Source of the DNA: Archegozetes longisetosus
Taxonomy: Eukaryota; Arthropoda; Arachnida; Sarcoptiformes; Trhypochthoniidae
Assembly: GCA_018873245.2 (NCBI GenBank)
Contig: JAEMBT020000006.1
Span: 9,693,855 to 9,757,854, forward strand
Direction: 5' to 3'
DNA: 64,000 nt
Shown: positions 13,213 to 24,324 of the stretch, in pieces
Position numbering within the stretch: position 1 is the stretch's first letter
Layout: the number at the start of each line of letters is the position of its first letter
The notes under the pieces: generated by a model
Told to the model about the DNA's origin: nothing
Seen by the model: only the letters and a program-made list of their open reading frames with translations
Database searches by the model: none
Translations under genes and position numbers: made by a program

Positions 13213-13788
13213 ATGTTGAATGAAACGCAAGACATGAAACAAGAATCAGAAGAAGTGTCACAAAAAGGTGTTGATATTTTGCCATTAAATCCAGCTGTAA
13301 TTCGAAGAATAAGACTTAACATATCGACCACTTTGCCATCGAATCAAACGGCTGAGAACATTAGCACTAACGAAGAATCGATTGGTTGTCTAAAAGTTGA
13401 CTCGGAAGAAGTGGTGGAATTGGAAAGTGTTGGGTCTGTTTTACAGAACACAATGAAACAGAAATTGGCGAATGTTCTGCAGTCGGACTCTTCATCACAA
13501 CTCAGTCATCAAATAACAAGTTCTAATCAAAGTTCAGTGATTGATAACTCGTTATTATCAGAGAATTGGTCGAGTCTTGACTGTCACTATCAAGAACTGA
13601 TTAAAACGCAGAAACGAAACTCTAAGAAACCAAGTATTATTACTTTGAATTCAGATTTATGGAATGAGTTTGGCACCAAAATGATGGCTTTGAGAGAACT
13701 ATTTCACCAAATCAATCAAAAAAATCAGTCACAGACTAAGAGGTCAATACAACAGTCTCTTAAGCATAATAAGAAATTTAAAGATTGA
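13213..13788 (+). CDS. Unrecognised Ser/Gln/Asn-rich protein, 191 aa or longer
   Basis: This single open exon encodes 191 aa with coding-like composition, less AT-rich than its flanks. I do not recognise a domain. The protein is acidic and Ser/Asn/Gln-rich in its first 120 residues. A more ordered-looking stretch containing LNSDLWNEFGTKMMALREL at about residues 145-165 could form a helix, and the C-terminus is basic and lysine-rich, perhaps a nuclear signal. The start is uncertain. An ATG at 13089 with a good charged N-terminus (MKREEDEDFNNED) runs in another frame and stops inside an AAT-repeat tract, 25 bases before this ATG. There is no usable donor between them, so either the true protein is about 40 residues longer and one base is off in the repeat, or the upstream ATG opens a short leader ORF. 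A poly(A)-type AATAAA lies near 14095. Confidence 0.6.
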   Translation: MLNETQDMKQESEEVSQKGVDILPLNPAVIRRIRLNISTTLPSNQTAENISTNEESIGCLKVDSEEVVELESVGSVLQNTMKQKLANVLQSDSSSQLSHQITSSNQSSVIDNSLLSENWSSLDCHYQELIKTQKRNSKKPSIITLNSDLWNEFGTKMMALRELFHQINQKNQSQTKRSIQQSLKHNKKFKD

Positions 13789-15164
13789 AAATTTAGCAGT
13801 TTTTCCGCCTTTGATTATATTTATGAAATTTGTATATATTTTTTAATTGGAACTAATAATCGAATTAAGAAAGCGTTGATTTTATGTATAATATTTTATT
13901 CTATGTATAAATTGATTGTTGTTTCCAAACAAAGAACTTATATAATTAATTTTAACATAGATTTTGTTATTTAGCTTTCAAAGAACTGCCAAATATAAAG
14001 TTTTTATCAAATTTTGTACTATTAATAACTTTATAAGTAATTTTTTAGCAAAACTGAACAATAGATTTGTACTTCAAATTGAAATATGACTTAAATAAAA
14101 CATTTTAACTTCAACTGATTGAATAGAACCGAAGCGACAAAAATTTTGAAGTTTTATAGTTTAAGTATTTGACAAATGCAAACTCTTGTTTCTGAAGCCT
14201 AGCACAAAATGTTAATATAAGATTAAGAAAAATTAATTTCAAAGTCAATTATACTTGTACCGAACGATTTATTCACTTAAAAATAACAAGAGAAATAAGA
14301 TTTTGTTTTTAAAATATTTCATTTTGATCAAAGGTTCATAAATTGTATCATAAATACAGAAAGCATACTTGAACAAATCAAAAACAATTACAGTTAAGTT
14401 TAATATTGAATACCCTTACAATAAAATATATTTTAAGACATTTAACACTGAACTGTGTAGTTGTTTGGCACTAAATCGGAAGTGAACTGAAGAAATTGAT
14501 CACGTAATTGAATCACGATAGGAATATTTGCTCTAAATCGATTCTATGGTAGGATTGGCACAAGCGAAAAGCCTATCCATCCATAAAATTTGAATATAGA
14601 AAGTTGTGTTTTGTGGTTGTGTGGGGCAAATAATTTAGTTTGTGATATTATTAATTTGAGTAGAAATATTTGGAAAGCGGATCACTCAATAGAGATGATT
14701 TACATGAGAACTTTACGGAAGTCTCATACTTTAATGGCTCTAAAAGTTAATTGTGTATTAAAACAAACCTTGAATTTAGGAGAACACACATGTTTTATAC
14801 AGTTATATAAAGCAGCTTTGTGAAGTGAAACACTTTAAAAATATATTTATATTCTATAAACCATTCAATGTTTGAAGAGAAAAGCTCATTAGTAATAAGT
14901 TATTTTACTTTGAGTCCACTCTATAGTAAGATCTGAATTCTCTGATGAGACTAGAGGTGCATTACTTTAATTAATCTTTTATTCATCTGAAATATTTATC
15001 AAATATGATCAAGCGTCAAGTGTGAAACCACTTCAAACTAAGACTGAGTAGGCTTTACGTAATATTTGACAAGTTGTTAGGTTTATCCTTTGAAATCTTT
15101 CAAACAAATATTTCAGATGCGTTTTCTTGACATAGCAGATATATATATATAAAAAGAGGTAATA

Positions 15165-15302
15165 CAGTAAAAGCTGTCTAACTTTGATGTGCATTTAAGC
15201 GGTTTCCGAAAAAGTACATAAAAATGCCATAGAAAACATGGCTTAATCATTATCGATTTTTAAAAATGATCTAACTACATTCAAGTTAGAGAGGCTTTAC
15301 CG
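15165..15302. mobile_element. TA-flanked MITE, 138 bp, CAGTAAAA family
   Basis: The element begins CAGTAAAAGCTGTCTAAC and ends with the near-inverse GGCTTTACCG, with TA on both outer sides (15163-15164 and 15303-15304). It aligns along its length with 19410-19548, including the internal block around ACATGGCTTAAT. It has no coding capacity. The TA flanks and CAGT ends are typical of non-autonomous Tc1/mariner derivatives. Confidence 0.75.
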
Positions 15303-15493
15303 TACCATTTTCACAGTTTGAAACGAAAAAGTAATCTTTTCCACAAAGCAATCATTAAGCCTTGTTCCGACAAACTATACTTTTCCTGTTACATAATAGC
15401 TTTGAATGAATATATAACAAAAATAGTAACAAACCCATTGAAATAATCTGAATCAAACCCTGATCTGGAAATGTTTCGGTCGATTTGATCGAT

Positions 15494-15508
15494 TTAGGTT
15501 AGGTTAGG
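15494..15508 (+). repeat. Short (TTAGG)3 run
   Basis: Three perfect TTAGG units. TTAGG is the arthropod telomere repeat, but such a short run inside an AT-rich region may be chance. A second, inverted run of the same motif lies at 16290-16303 inside the tRNA-like repeat. Confidence 0.5.
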
Positions 15509-16254
15509 TAAACAAACGTACAAAACCTCGATTTGAGACAATAAGTTAGACTCATTAATTTTGAGTTTTGTTTTAACTGTGATTGTTTTAACTAATTAAG
15601 TGAAAACAGCATCATTTCTTCAGCTAGTATAGAATAAGAAGGCTTTTCATAACTTTCAATTGTCATAGTTGAATGATAATTAAAATGAGAATCTATAAAA
15701 CAATTTAATATTAATCAAAGAAGGTGCGAAATTTTCTCAGATAAGCTTTACCTCTAAATGGTATTGACTAATGTAGATATTGAGACGAAATTTTTACAAA
15801 TTTTCTGTAATTTAACTAATTTTTCATGTGAAAAACACTAGTGGTAATGGTAAGCAAGTGCTATATTCTCATGAATATTTAAAGCTTTCATATTGAATGA
15901 AGATTGTTGTTTCAGTTGAGATCGTAGGCGATTTTCAATAATTATTGATCGAACATTTCGCAAACACATAGCTTAACTGTAGTACAATATGGTAAATGCA
16001 TTTTCAGGTAAGACAATGGGTTAGAACAAATCTGGAGGTTGTAAAGCTAAATCATACAAAAATTGATGTCAAAGACAAACTTATGATAGAACTGAAGCAG
16101 TGAGCACGCACCAATCATATTCAACTTGAGTGAACACATACTTCTCAGATTAGAACCCATTGTCTTATGGTTTTGAATTTGAGTTGCGAGATATTTTAAT
16201 TTTTCTCAATCATAACGAGTTACGAAAATTTAGAGTTGAAAAATATAGAATTTT

Positions 16255-16331
16255 TACGTTGGGTTAGCTCGAGATTTGAACTGGGGCATCTAACCTAACC
16301 TAACTTGAGTCCCTACTGGCTTGGCCACTGA
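16255..16331 (-). repeat. tRNA-like sequence (SINE head or tRNA-Leu/Ser-type pseudogene)
   Basis: Read on the minus strand, an A-box-like block (TGGCCAAGCCAGTAGG) is followed by ACTCAAG, which resembles a Leu(CAA) anticodon loop. A variable-arm-sized insert of TTAGG units comes next, then a B-box-like block (GTTCAAATC). Order and spacing fit a class II tRNA, but the acceptor stem does not pair well, so an intact tRNA gene is unlikely. Downstream, in the same direction, the sequence turns A/T-rich, as in a tRNA-derived SINE. Confidence 0.5.
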
Positions 16332-17559
16332 AACTAAGGTAAAGAGTTAGCAGTAAGGCGTTGATCGTTGTTTGAAATTCGGGCGATCTTGATAGTTATG
16401 GAAGGATTTTGTCGTAATGCTTACTGTTGTAAAAACAATAAGCAGCTCAATAATTCTGTAAAAGATAATTAGGTAAAATTGTAATTTAGGGATTAAAGAA
16501 TTTTGTTATTGATAGGTATGAGTCTCTTGTTTGATATCAAGTTTCAAAGTATAAGATAAGAGAAAAATATTTTTGTAGAATGACATCGAAACTGAGATAT
16601 CTTAAAGCAAAAGGATAATTGATTAGCTGTTTATTACTAATAATTTATTAGTAATAAACCATACTTTTTATCTCCTATCACTAAAGGATTTGACGAAATT
16701 ATTATTTGTGTTTCAAACAAAGAACAAATTATGACACGTTCAACTATTAGAAGTTTGGTGCCAACAATCAAGCGCTTTTTATAGTCAATATGTTTCAATT
16801 ATTAGATTATCGAAAGCTTATCAATTCAATCGATAATTGAACTTGGTTCAATTGGTCTTTGACTTCAGGGTTAAGTAATTAGAATTGATATTTTTAATAA
16901 CTGCGAATTTCAACACAGTTTCAATAGTGCTAAAATCAACATTTATTAGAAATATTACCTCAAGATCAAAGACCGGTCGAATGAAATCGAGTTGTTAGAG
17001 AATCAATTTTTAAGAATGCAATATTTTATAAACTATTGTAACCTCAAACTAGATTGTAAGTCTGAGGTAAAGATTGATAAGTTTTCGAGATCATACTCTA
17101 TTTAAATTGATTCAAAAATAGTCTGAAACTTTCTCAATAACATGCTTTGAACCCTATATGCAGTAGCCAAAAAAAGAATGGCATCGAATTTCAAATTTTG
17201 CAGACTTTGAATAGAAATAAACTTTGACTTTTAATAGAAAAGATTAAAAATATATTCTCAATTGAGACATATAGATTCAATTTCAATTTCTGATCTAAGC
17301 ATTGAAGTACTTTAAAGATCAAACTATTTGTCGTATTTTTACGCAGTCCTTTAAAGTAAAACTTGAGGGTTTCAATTTGAGGGATTGATCAAGCATTTGA
17401 ACCCCCAACAAATACATTGAGTTGTGAGGGTTAACTTTTCGACCATTTTTCATATGGTAGTCAGCTGACTCTCAGACTTCTACTTAAGGGCTAGCAGACC
17501 CTCAAAAGTTTGGAAAAATACGGCCGTATGGTCTGAAATTTCTATTAATTGTTAGGTTT

Positions 17560-17785
17560 ATGTTTGTTTTAGTGTTTGGGTAATGTGATTACCACGACAA
17601 TATCTTCTGTGTTTAGTGCTCTACGAGTGGCACGTCTTTCATCTAACCTAACTCAATATACTAGCATTAACACTGTACAATTGAGTTTAGTTAGATAAGA
17701 TAAGGGAAACGGCAGGCACAAAGCGATTGGCATACTAAAACATCGTTATGGTAACTATATGACTCCCAAATACCTAGGACTACAC
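17560..17785. mobile_element. Degenerate inverted-repeat element related to 61622-61851
   Basis: Two arms of about 90-100 bases are imperfect inverse copies, meeting around 17660-17675. The inner part of each arm (CTAACCTAACTCAATATA on the left, the inverse on the right) and the outer part (GATTACCACGAC against GTTACCATAACG inverted) both match. The core resembles the better-preserved element at 61622-61851 (AACCTAATCTAACTTAAT). The ends are too decayed to place exactly. Confidence 0.5.
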
Positions 17786-17973
17786 GAAGCATAAACTGAA
17801 GTATAGGGAAATAGTTTGGTAGCATTAGAATTGAAGAGCAATTGAGTGATGTAAGCCTACTCTATTATATTCCTATTAAGTTTGATCTGAAAATAAAATC
17901 ATTTCTATAGCTGATGGCTTTTAAGATGTTTTAGGCAACAATATTGAAATTATACATTATTAATATATCAAAC

Positions 17974-20869
17974 CTGTAAGCAGTTTGAAAAGAGAACCAG
18001 AATATCATTTCGTAATATTGCTTTTCAAACAATCCGTGCGGACCAATGACTCCAATTATTTGAAATATGCTCGCAATCAAGCCGTAAACCATCAGAAGGA
18101 TTACACGTTTCAATAAACTCTCAAAGACATTACATTTTGAATTTTTCTGTGCCTGGGTGTAAATATTTAATTCTTGTTGAAGTACAGACCTGTAGTGAAA
18201 GTTTGATTAACGGTTAGAAAATTAATTTCCTAATTGGTTCTGGATCAACAGATCAAAGTATTGATTGTTTCGCTAAAATTCATTCAATAGACGAGTATTT
18301 ATCATACAAACCTTAAGCCTCTCTCTTTGATTTCAGTTTTCAATTCGCTTTCCTCTGCACTACTTGTTATTTCGCTATCTACCAAAACAGGTGAATGCAA
18401 TTGAGCTGAATTTCTTCTAGAATTTTTATTCGAGTTTGATTTTCGATACTTTTTTGAACGTAAATTGAGTTTTGGTGACTGACGGTATATTGAGCTGGAC
18501 TGACCTTTCTTAGCCGAATGATAACTCTCATCTATATTAAGTTTGATTAGAGACCAAACTTGTATCAACATTCTATCAATATTGTATCAAATTTACATAA
18601 ACTTTTCGGAACAAGAAATAACTTACGGCCAGAATCAGTGGCATTGTTTTGAGAGGGAGTGTTATCACTCGCAAAACTAACTGTAAGCTCATTTTCGTCT
18701 GTTATTTTGATTTTGGGCTTAGAAGATGCAGCATTTGCTGGACTTTGTTCGTTGGGTGACTTTGGCCTATCTTTGTTCTGGTCACTGACAAGATTGGATG
18801 AAAACTGTTTCATTTGAACCATGCATTGATCGTTGATCGATTCATTATTTTTTAAGTTTTTAATTGAATTGATGGCATTCAATTTTGTTATTGTATTGAG
18901 TAATCGGAAACATCTAAATAAAAACGCGATGCATATGAAAATTGCCCAAATGACAAAAAAGATTTGTGTAAATGTCCAAAATGCCTGAAATAAAATGTTT
19001 GCTGGCGTCAAATCGATATTTGGTTAGGAGATGAATAGTAATGTTTCATATTGAAAGTGATGTAAACTTACTCTGAAAGAATTTCGAAGCGTCAAAAGTA
19101 CATCAGAAGCAATGACAGTAGAAAAATGAAGTGTTATAGCGATGAAAATACACGATTCATTCGTCACTACAGAAGGACCGAATCTGACTTCATTCAATTC
19201 GTGAACAAAACCTTAAGCGATAGATAGTCATAGTCATGAGAATAATAGCCTTTTGATCTAAGCTAATTTTCATTTCAAATGGATTGTAAGCTTCTATTGT
19301 GATACTTTGAATGGAAAAATGGTTAGAATATGTTGCTTTGGAAATTTGATATTTTCTTTATTCTAAACATGTTTGCGTAGACTCAAAAGTGAATGTGTTA
19401 ATGCAAATACAGTAAAATCTGTCTATCTTTCATAGGCACTCAAGCTATCTAAAAACAAAAAATATAAAAATGACAGAAAAACATGGCTTAATTTTTATTG
19501 ATTTTTTAAAGTACCTAACTACATGCGAAAGTTACACAGGTTTTACTGTACTAGAGAGCATGGGGAAGGTAGGCAAACATGTTTGGTAGATATTTTGATT
19601 TTATGAAAACTTGGAAGCTATGTTCCATGCTAGAATGATTATTGATTTATAGAGATTAAAATTATAGCTAATGTTAAAATATTTTCTTTTCTGACTCAAG
19701 TTATTTGAGCTTATCCATGAAAACAAGCGTAGGTATTGAAGGTGAGCTAAGTAATTTTGCTCCTATTTTTATAAACTCAATCAAAGTTCTAACTATTGCC
19801 TATTATGAACGTCAGTTCAAAAGAAGAAAAGATTTTTAATAGTTAAAACGCAAACTATACAGTAGTATAGTTTGTAATTATTTCGGTAAAATTGAGGAAA
19901 ATATCCTTTTTGAATAGAATATAGATGAATGCTTAATATAATAACATTGAGAATACTGTTTCCATCATTCTTCTAAGATTACACGATAATCCGATTTGAT
20001 GTATTTTAAGGCCCATTTAAACCAATCGACTTAGATATAATTACATAAATTCAATTTTCCAAATCAAATCGTTTATATAAGAAGGTATTTTTAAGTTGTT
20101 TACTTTTAAAATTGGTGGGCATATAAAAAAAAGATTTTTTAAAAAGTTAATTTGGTGGAAGCTTTGCTTTGCTAAGAGCAACTTTGAAAGCTTGAGTCTC
20201 CGACTCAAGAGTTCATATTCTTCATAAATTCTTAATTAAATTATAATCCATGACTGATCCTTTTAAGATGATGCTGCAATTCGATAATTCATAGCAGCCG
20301 CAGATCAAATATCAGGTCTGATTTGCGGCTTTTAAAGTGAGTAGTTTTGATCTGAAGGATTTTCGTAGAGTAACAGCGATAGAAAAAAGTTTATCGATTT
20401 TGATAAAAGTAGTGATCTTTGGCAATACAAACCTAAATGCAATAGAGCCAGAGCTGAAAAAATACACGGGAAGGCAATATCCCATATTATTTTACCAAAT
20501 AATTGTGGAAAAAGCTATCAAATTGAAAGCATAACTTAGTCATATGACTGATGCAGTGGCTGTTTGTTTTCTTACATTCTTGGATCCGTAGGGATCAAAA
20601 TACAAATAAATGGCTCGCGACAAACCAAAAATCAGAAGAAAAATGTTCAATGAAGAAAAATGTGGATGTGATGTAAGCGATGCACGAAGACTAAGAACAG
20701 CAAACAAAGTCGTACACGAAAAAGCAAAGTATATCGTAGCGAACCCATAGCAATGCAAAAGCCAAAACCAATCCAAATTAATTGTTAATTCAAACCAATT
20801 CGGGCTTACCTTCAAATGAAATAACATAGAATAATAGGTCGGCAGTACACGAAAAAACTTGATAACCAT
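17974..20869 (-). CDS. Multi-pass membrane protein, PRRT3/PRRT4-like (partial model)
   Basis: Exons are recognised at about 20576-20809 (coding possibly from the ATG at 20869), 19072-19211, 18627-18984, 18312-18531 and 17974-18189. All have GT-AG borders, and phases agree among the last four. The first exon carries two membrane helices and a FDPYGSK block that resembles the seven-helix region of vertebrate PRRT3/PRRT4. The next exons add helices around IAITLHFSTVIASDVLLTL, FTQIFFVIWAIFICIAFLF and VILLMVYGLIASIFQIIGV. Between the fourth and fifth helices is a long polar Ser/Asn/Lys-rich loop of about 170 residues. The phase between the 20576 donor (0) and the 19211 acceptor (1) does not fit, so at least one small exon in the 19.2-20.6 kb gap is not found. 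The last exon ends at a donor, so the C-terminus is also missing. Function is unknown, and the family call is tentative. Confidence 0.45.
19410..19548. mobile_element. TA-flanked MITE, 139 bp, CAGTAAAA family
   Basis: Best-preserved copy of the family. The ends CAGTAAAATCTGTCTA and GGTTTTACTG are inverse over the first ten or so bases, with TA on each outer side (19408-19409 and 19549-19550). It sits in an intron of the membrane-protein gene. Internal sequence matches 15165-15302 and the right half of 9309-9691. No coding capacity. Confidence 0.8.
20296..20330. repeat. Short hairpin, 11-bp stem and 13-base loop
   Basis: AGCCGCAGATC and GATTTGCGGCT pair with one G-T, and T-rich sequence follows. 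It lies in an intron of the membrane-protein gene. It resembles a bacterial terminator in shape, but nothing around it suggests bacterial DNA. Confidence 0.4.
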
Positions 20870-21070
20870 TGATAGCAAGAAGTCACGCCTTGTGATCGTT
20901 TGATTTTCAACAGGCCATAAAATATCTAATATAACGAACTTATTTCACTTTCAATATAATAATTCAAGTAAATTAGAAATCAGATTTGGCAGAAAACTGA
21001 AGTACATCACATAGCATGACATAGCAAGAAAAGCTTGTTGCTATCAAGGATTACTAAGTTTTCAGCTGTA

Positions 21071-21840
21071 CAGTTATTGAAAAAAACTAACCCGATTTTT
21101 TTGGGATTTTCAAGTACTAAGAATTGATGGATTCTTTTTGAATTAACTACATAATGGGAAGAACATCGTGGTAAGTAGGTAATCAAATTCCTTTCAAGGT
21201 AGGTAAGTTATTTAAGTAAATTCTGTCAGAAAAATCCGATGACGATTTTAGAATTCTGATGGATATTAACTAAGCTAGATAAAGAAATGGTCAGATACTG
21301 TAGCTTTGTTTTACTCAGATATTTGTTGTCTGAGAATTACAAGCCTAAATACTTGAAAAATTCGATCTTTCAAAAAATCACCATTCAGCGTCAAATTGTA
21401 GGTAATTTGAATATTTATCAGAGAATTCTATAGAAAATCCATTTTCTATTCAATACAGAAGTATATGGTTTGATTAATAATTTTACACAATAGATCTCGC
21501 GATGTAATAATAATTCAATCCTTTTCAAAGTTAAGGTAGATTTACTGTGCACAATTATTAATCAGACCATATACTACCGTATTGAATAGGAAATGGATTT
21601 CTATAGAATTTTTTTGTAAATATTTAAATTATCTACAATTTGACGTTGAGATCGTGAATTTTTGAAAAATCGGATTTTTCTGACAGAATTTATTTGAATA
21701 ACTTGCCTATCTTAAAAGGAATTTGAACGCCCACTTACCACAATGTTCTTTCCAATATGTAGTTCATTCAAAAAGAATCCATCAATTCTTAGTACTTGGA
21801 AACCCCAAAAAGTCGAGTCAGTTAATTTTGTCAAAGACTG
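21071..21840. mobile_element. Long foldback element (770 bp) with TA flanks
   Basis: The left arm (21071-21480) and right arm (21541-21840) are inverse copies of each other over about 300 bases, with scattered mismatches and a spacer of about 60 bases. Landmarks that pair include AAGTACTAAGAATTGATGG, ATTCTGTCAGAAAAATCCG, GTCAAATTGTAG and ATTCTATAGAAA. The outermost bases are CAGT on the left and ACTG on the right, with TA on both outer sides (21069-21070 and 21841-21842). The left arm has about 125 extra bases (21241-21365) absent from the right. The only open stretch (21723-21920, +) runs through one arm and has no transposase features. A transcript across it would fold into a long double-stranded RNA. 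Confidence 0.8.
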
Positions 21841-22588
21841 TACACGAAAGTATATGTCTTGATAAAGTTGAGTTCTCTAGTGCTAATTGCAAGTCAGCAG
21901 GAGATCAACTCAATTTATGAGTACTACACTGATATTAATAAGAATAAGCATCCAATTATGGAGTGGTGATTTTTCGAATAATTAGTAATTTTTCATTGAC
22001 TCGTTAGAATAATGACTGCAACTAAAAATTTGAAGATAGATCAAAGTTTGCGATTGGTTCAATTTGAAACTACATCAGATGTTGATTCTTCCAACTTATC
22101 CCATATTGAAAAGTAAACAAGAGTTTAAACAAGGAACTTATTAAATTATGCTAATAAACCACGACTTTGAAATCGATCGGCTTAATTTAGATCAGACGGT
22201 TAGGCAATAAAGTTTGAGGGTATATTGAAAATTAGTTTAGTTTGATTTACACAGGTGAATACTTGACTAAACTCATAACTTTATGTTAAAAAATAAATCA
22301 CAGCGTAAAATGTGAAATCAATACTTTCTCTTATTATGATTGACTGAAGTTCTTTATTCATTCATTGAATGTCAAGCTTCAAATATGGACTGATTTGAAG
22401 TTTTTAACCTTCAACTTTGACATTATAAATACTATTGATAGAAAATTTGTTCACGTCCAGAATATAGTTAACAAATTTATTTGATTCTAATATTATTGAC
22501 AAAAATAAATTTACTTTATCAGCAGAAACTGTAAAAATCGATTTTAAACAATATTTGGACGAATTTGAAATATTGATTAGAGACTTAC

Positions 22589-22682
22589 TTGAAGCCTATT
22601 GTTCCACCAGTTGAACGTTTTGTTTTCTAGGCTCATCTTTTGCGTTATTCATTGATTTGGCATGATCACTTAAGTGTACTAA
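22589..22682 (-). other. Exon-like segment, probably non-coding leader
   Basis: On the minus strand a good acceptor (TTTTGCAG) precedes 94 bases that end at a strong donor (CAA/GTAAGT). All three frames contain a stop, so if it is an exon it is untranslated. Position and strand fit a 5' leader exon of the membrane-protein gene downstream. Confidence 0.35.
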
Positions 22683-24324
22683 CTGCAAAATTCAATCGAC
22701 ACAAAGTAATGACAAAATTTTGATTATGGATTCTTCATAATTTGCTTGGAACATCAATTATTCCCAATTTATTTAGAATATTAGTTATCTCTCATGTCCA
22801 CACAGTACATGATTCTCAATATATTTGATTGCGTCTGAGAACATCTATCGAATCAATATTCTAACTCATGTAAATTAAGCGCACTCACAAATTACTTCAA
22901 TCCTAAAATTGAATTTTCTATTCAAACTGAGAGCAGTGAAACGAATTTCGAAAAGATAATTGATTTAATTTTTAGAAAAGATGCAGTACCGACTCGTTTC
23001 ATCATGACCGGCTTTGTCTCTCTGCCAACAATTATTCAGGAGCGACAGTTCTAGATTCAAATACCGATACTGTACATGAACGTCGAGAGATTTGCAAGAA
23101 ATTCATATTTTATAGCGCTTTAGTTGATCCGAGAATCAGTGTGTTTATTTGCAGCTTTTGGCGAATGCGCTGCTCTTCACTGTCTCAACTAATAGTTAGA
23201 GTTCAGGTGTCTTATTGCTTTTAAGCTAATGAAACAGCTTTCATGTCTCATATCCTTTACTTCTATCTAACACCAAAATCAAAACAAACTCCAAGTCAAT
23301 TAAATAATTGTCTATCGTGATTGTTCGATAGCTATATGTTATTAGCGTTCATTTCTGTTTCATTTTTCAAAATTGCAATTCAAAATTAATTTATTATTAA
23401 TTGAACATTAATCTGAAAGATAAGAAATAAAATACCTTGCCTTTAAGGCGTTTTTATTGAATCTTTTTTACTAATTTAAGCAGTAGTAAAGCCATTAGAA
23501 CTAATTGAAAACTCCAAGTTCTAATGATGTGCTCGAATTGATAAAATATGTGAAATTAAAGTGTTTAGTTAATCAAATTAAGATCTAAGCAATACTGTAG
23601 TTATATTCCGACATTTTGATTAATTCAATTTAGAGAAGTATTTGGAAACATTTTAGGTCAATAACTTTATCCATAAGAAGAAAGCTATATAGATGTAAAA
23701 ATTAAAGCTATTTCTATGATATTTATATTAGTCTTAAGTGTTTGATTGGTGCGAAAATAAATCTTATATAAGCTCATAAGATTATGAAATACTTGTGTAT
23801 TACTTTCGTATTACTTTCCGACAAAATCTTTTTGTTTAGGCAATAGACAAGTCTGAAGTATTTCTCGAATCACTCAATCTTCAAGTGTGAGATGCTTTAG
23901 CTAAGTTTAATAATCTAAATCTGAGCGCTTTCTGCTAGATTGTTATGATCATATCAACAATATCCATTTAAAGGTATAATCAACACTGAATTAATTAATA
24001 AAGAATGCAATCTTTGCTTATGAATTATTGCACTTGAGATCGTATTGAAATTGAAATCCTATTGAAATATTTGAAATAATACGAACACGTATACAGTTAA
24101 ACTTGACAGAAAAGATTCAAATAGGAATACTATCAAAATTTAGAATCTCAAGTGAACATTGTTGACAAGGCAGGAAAATAGTAAGAATAAAGTTTAGAAA
24201 CAAACGTTAACTATGAGCAGAATGAATGCTTAGATACTTACTTAAATCAGATAGTGAGCTAGATGATCAGATAAACAATACATGAAATAACAAATAAAAT
24301 AAGAGCAGATATTATATAAACAAA

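Larger units (their letters stand above)
13789..17973. other. Gene-poor AT-rich region with repeats
   Basis: After the 3' UTR of the gene ending at 13788 I find no exon with family similarity. The open stretch at 14590-14823 (+) begins at a TTG and looks non-coding. What can be identified here are repeats: a 138-base MITE (15165-15302), a short TTAGG run (15494-15508), a tRNA-derived repeat (about 16255-16331) and a degenerate inverted-repeat element (about 17560-17785). The 3' end of the membrane-protein gene that starts near 20.8 kb may extend into the right part. Confidence 0.45.

Noticed and set aside
14590..14823. Plus-strand open stretch, 77 codons
   Set aside because: TTG start, no recognisable motif, no other exon nearby.
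15494..15508. TTAGG run as an interstitial telomere
   Set aside because: Only three units, flanked by ordinary sequence; far too short to claim telomeric origin.
20337..20534. Plus-strand open stretch next to a hairpin, resembling a bacterial gene after a terminator
   Set aside because: The surroundings are eukaryotic intron sequence on the opposite strand; there is no ribosome-binding site or family match.
21723..21920. 65-codon open stretch inside the foldback element, considered as transposase remnant
   Set aside because: It runs through one inverted arm and out of the element, the other arm has stops in the matching frame, and there is no DDE-type motif.
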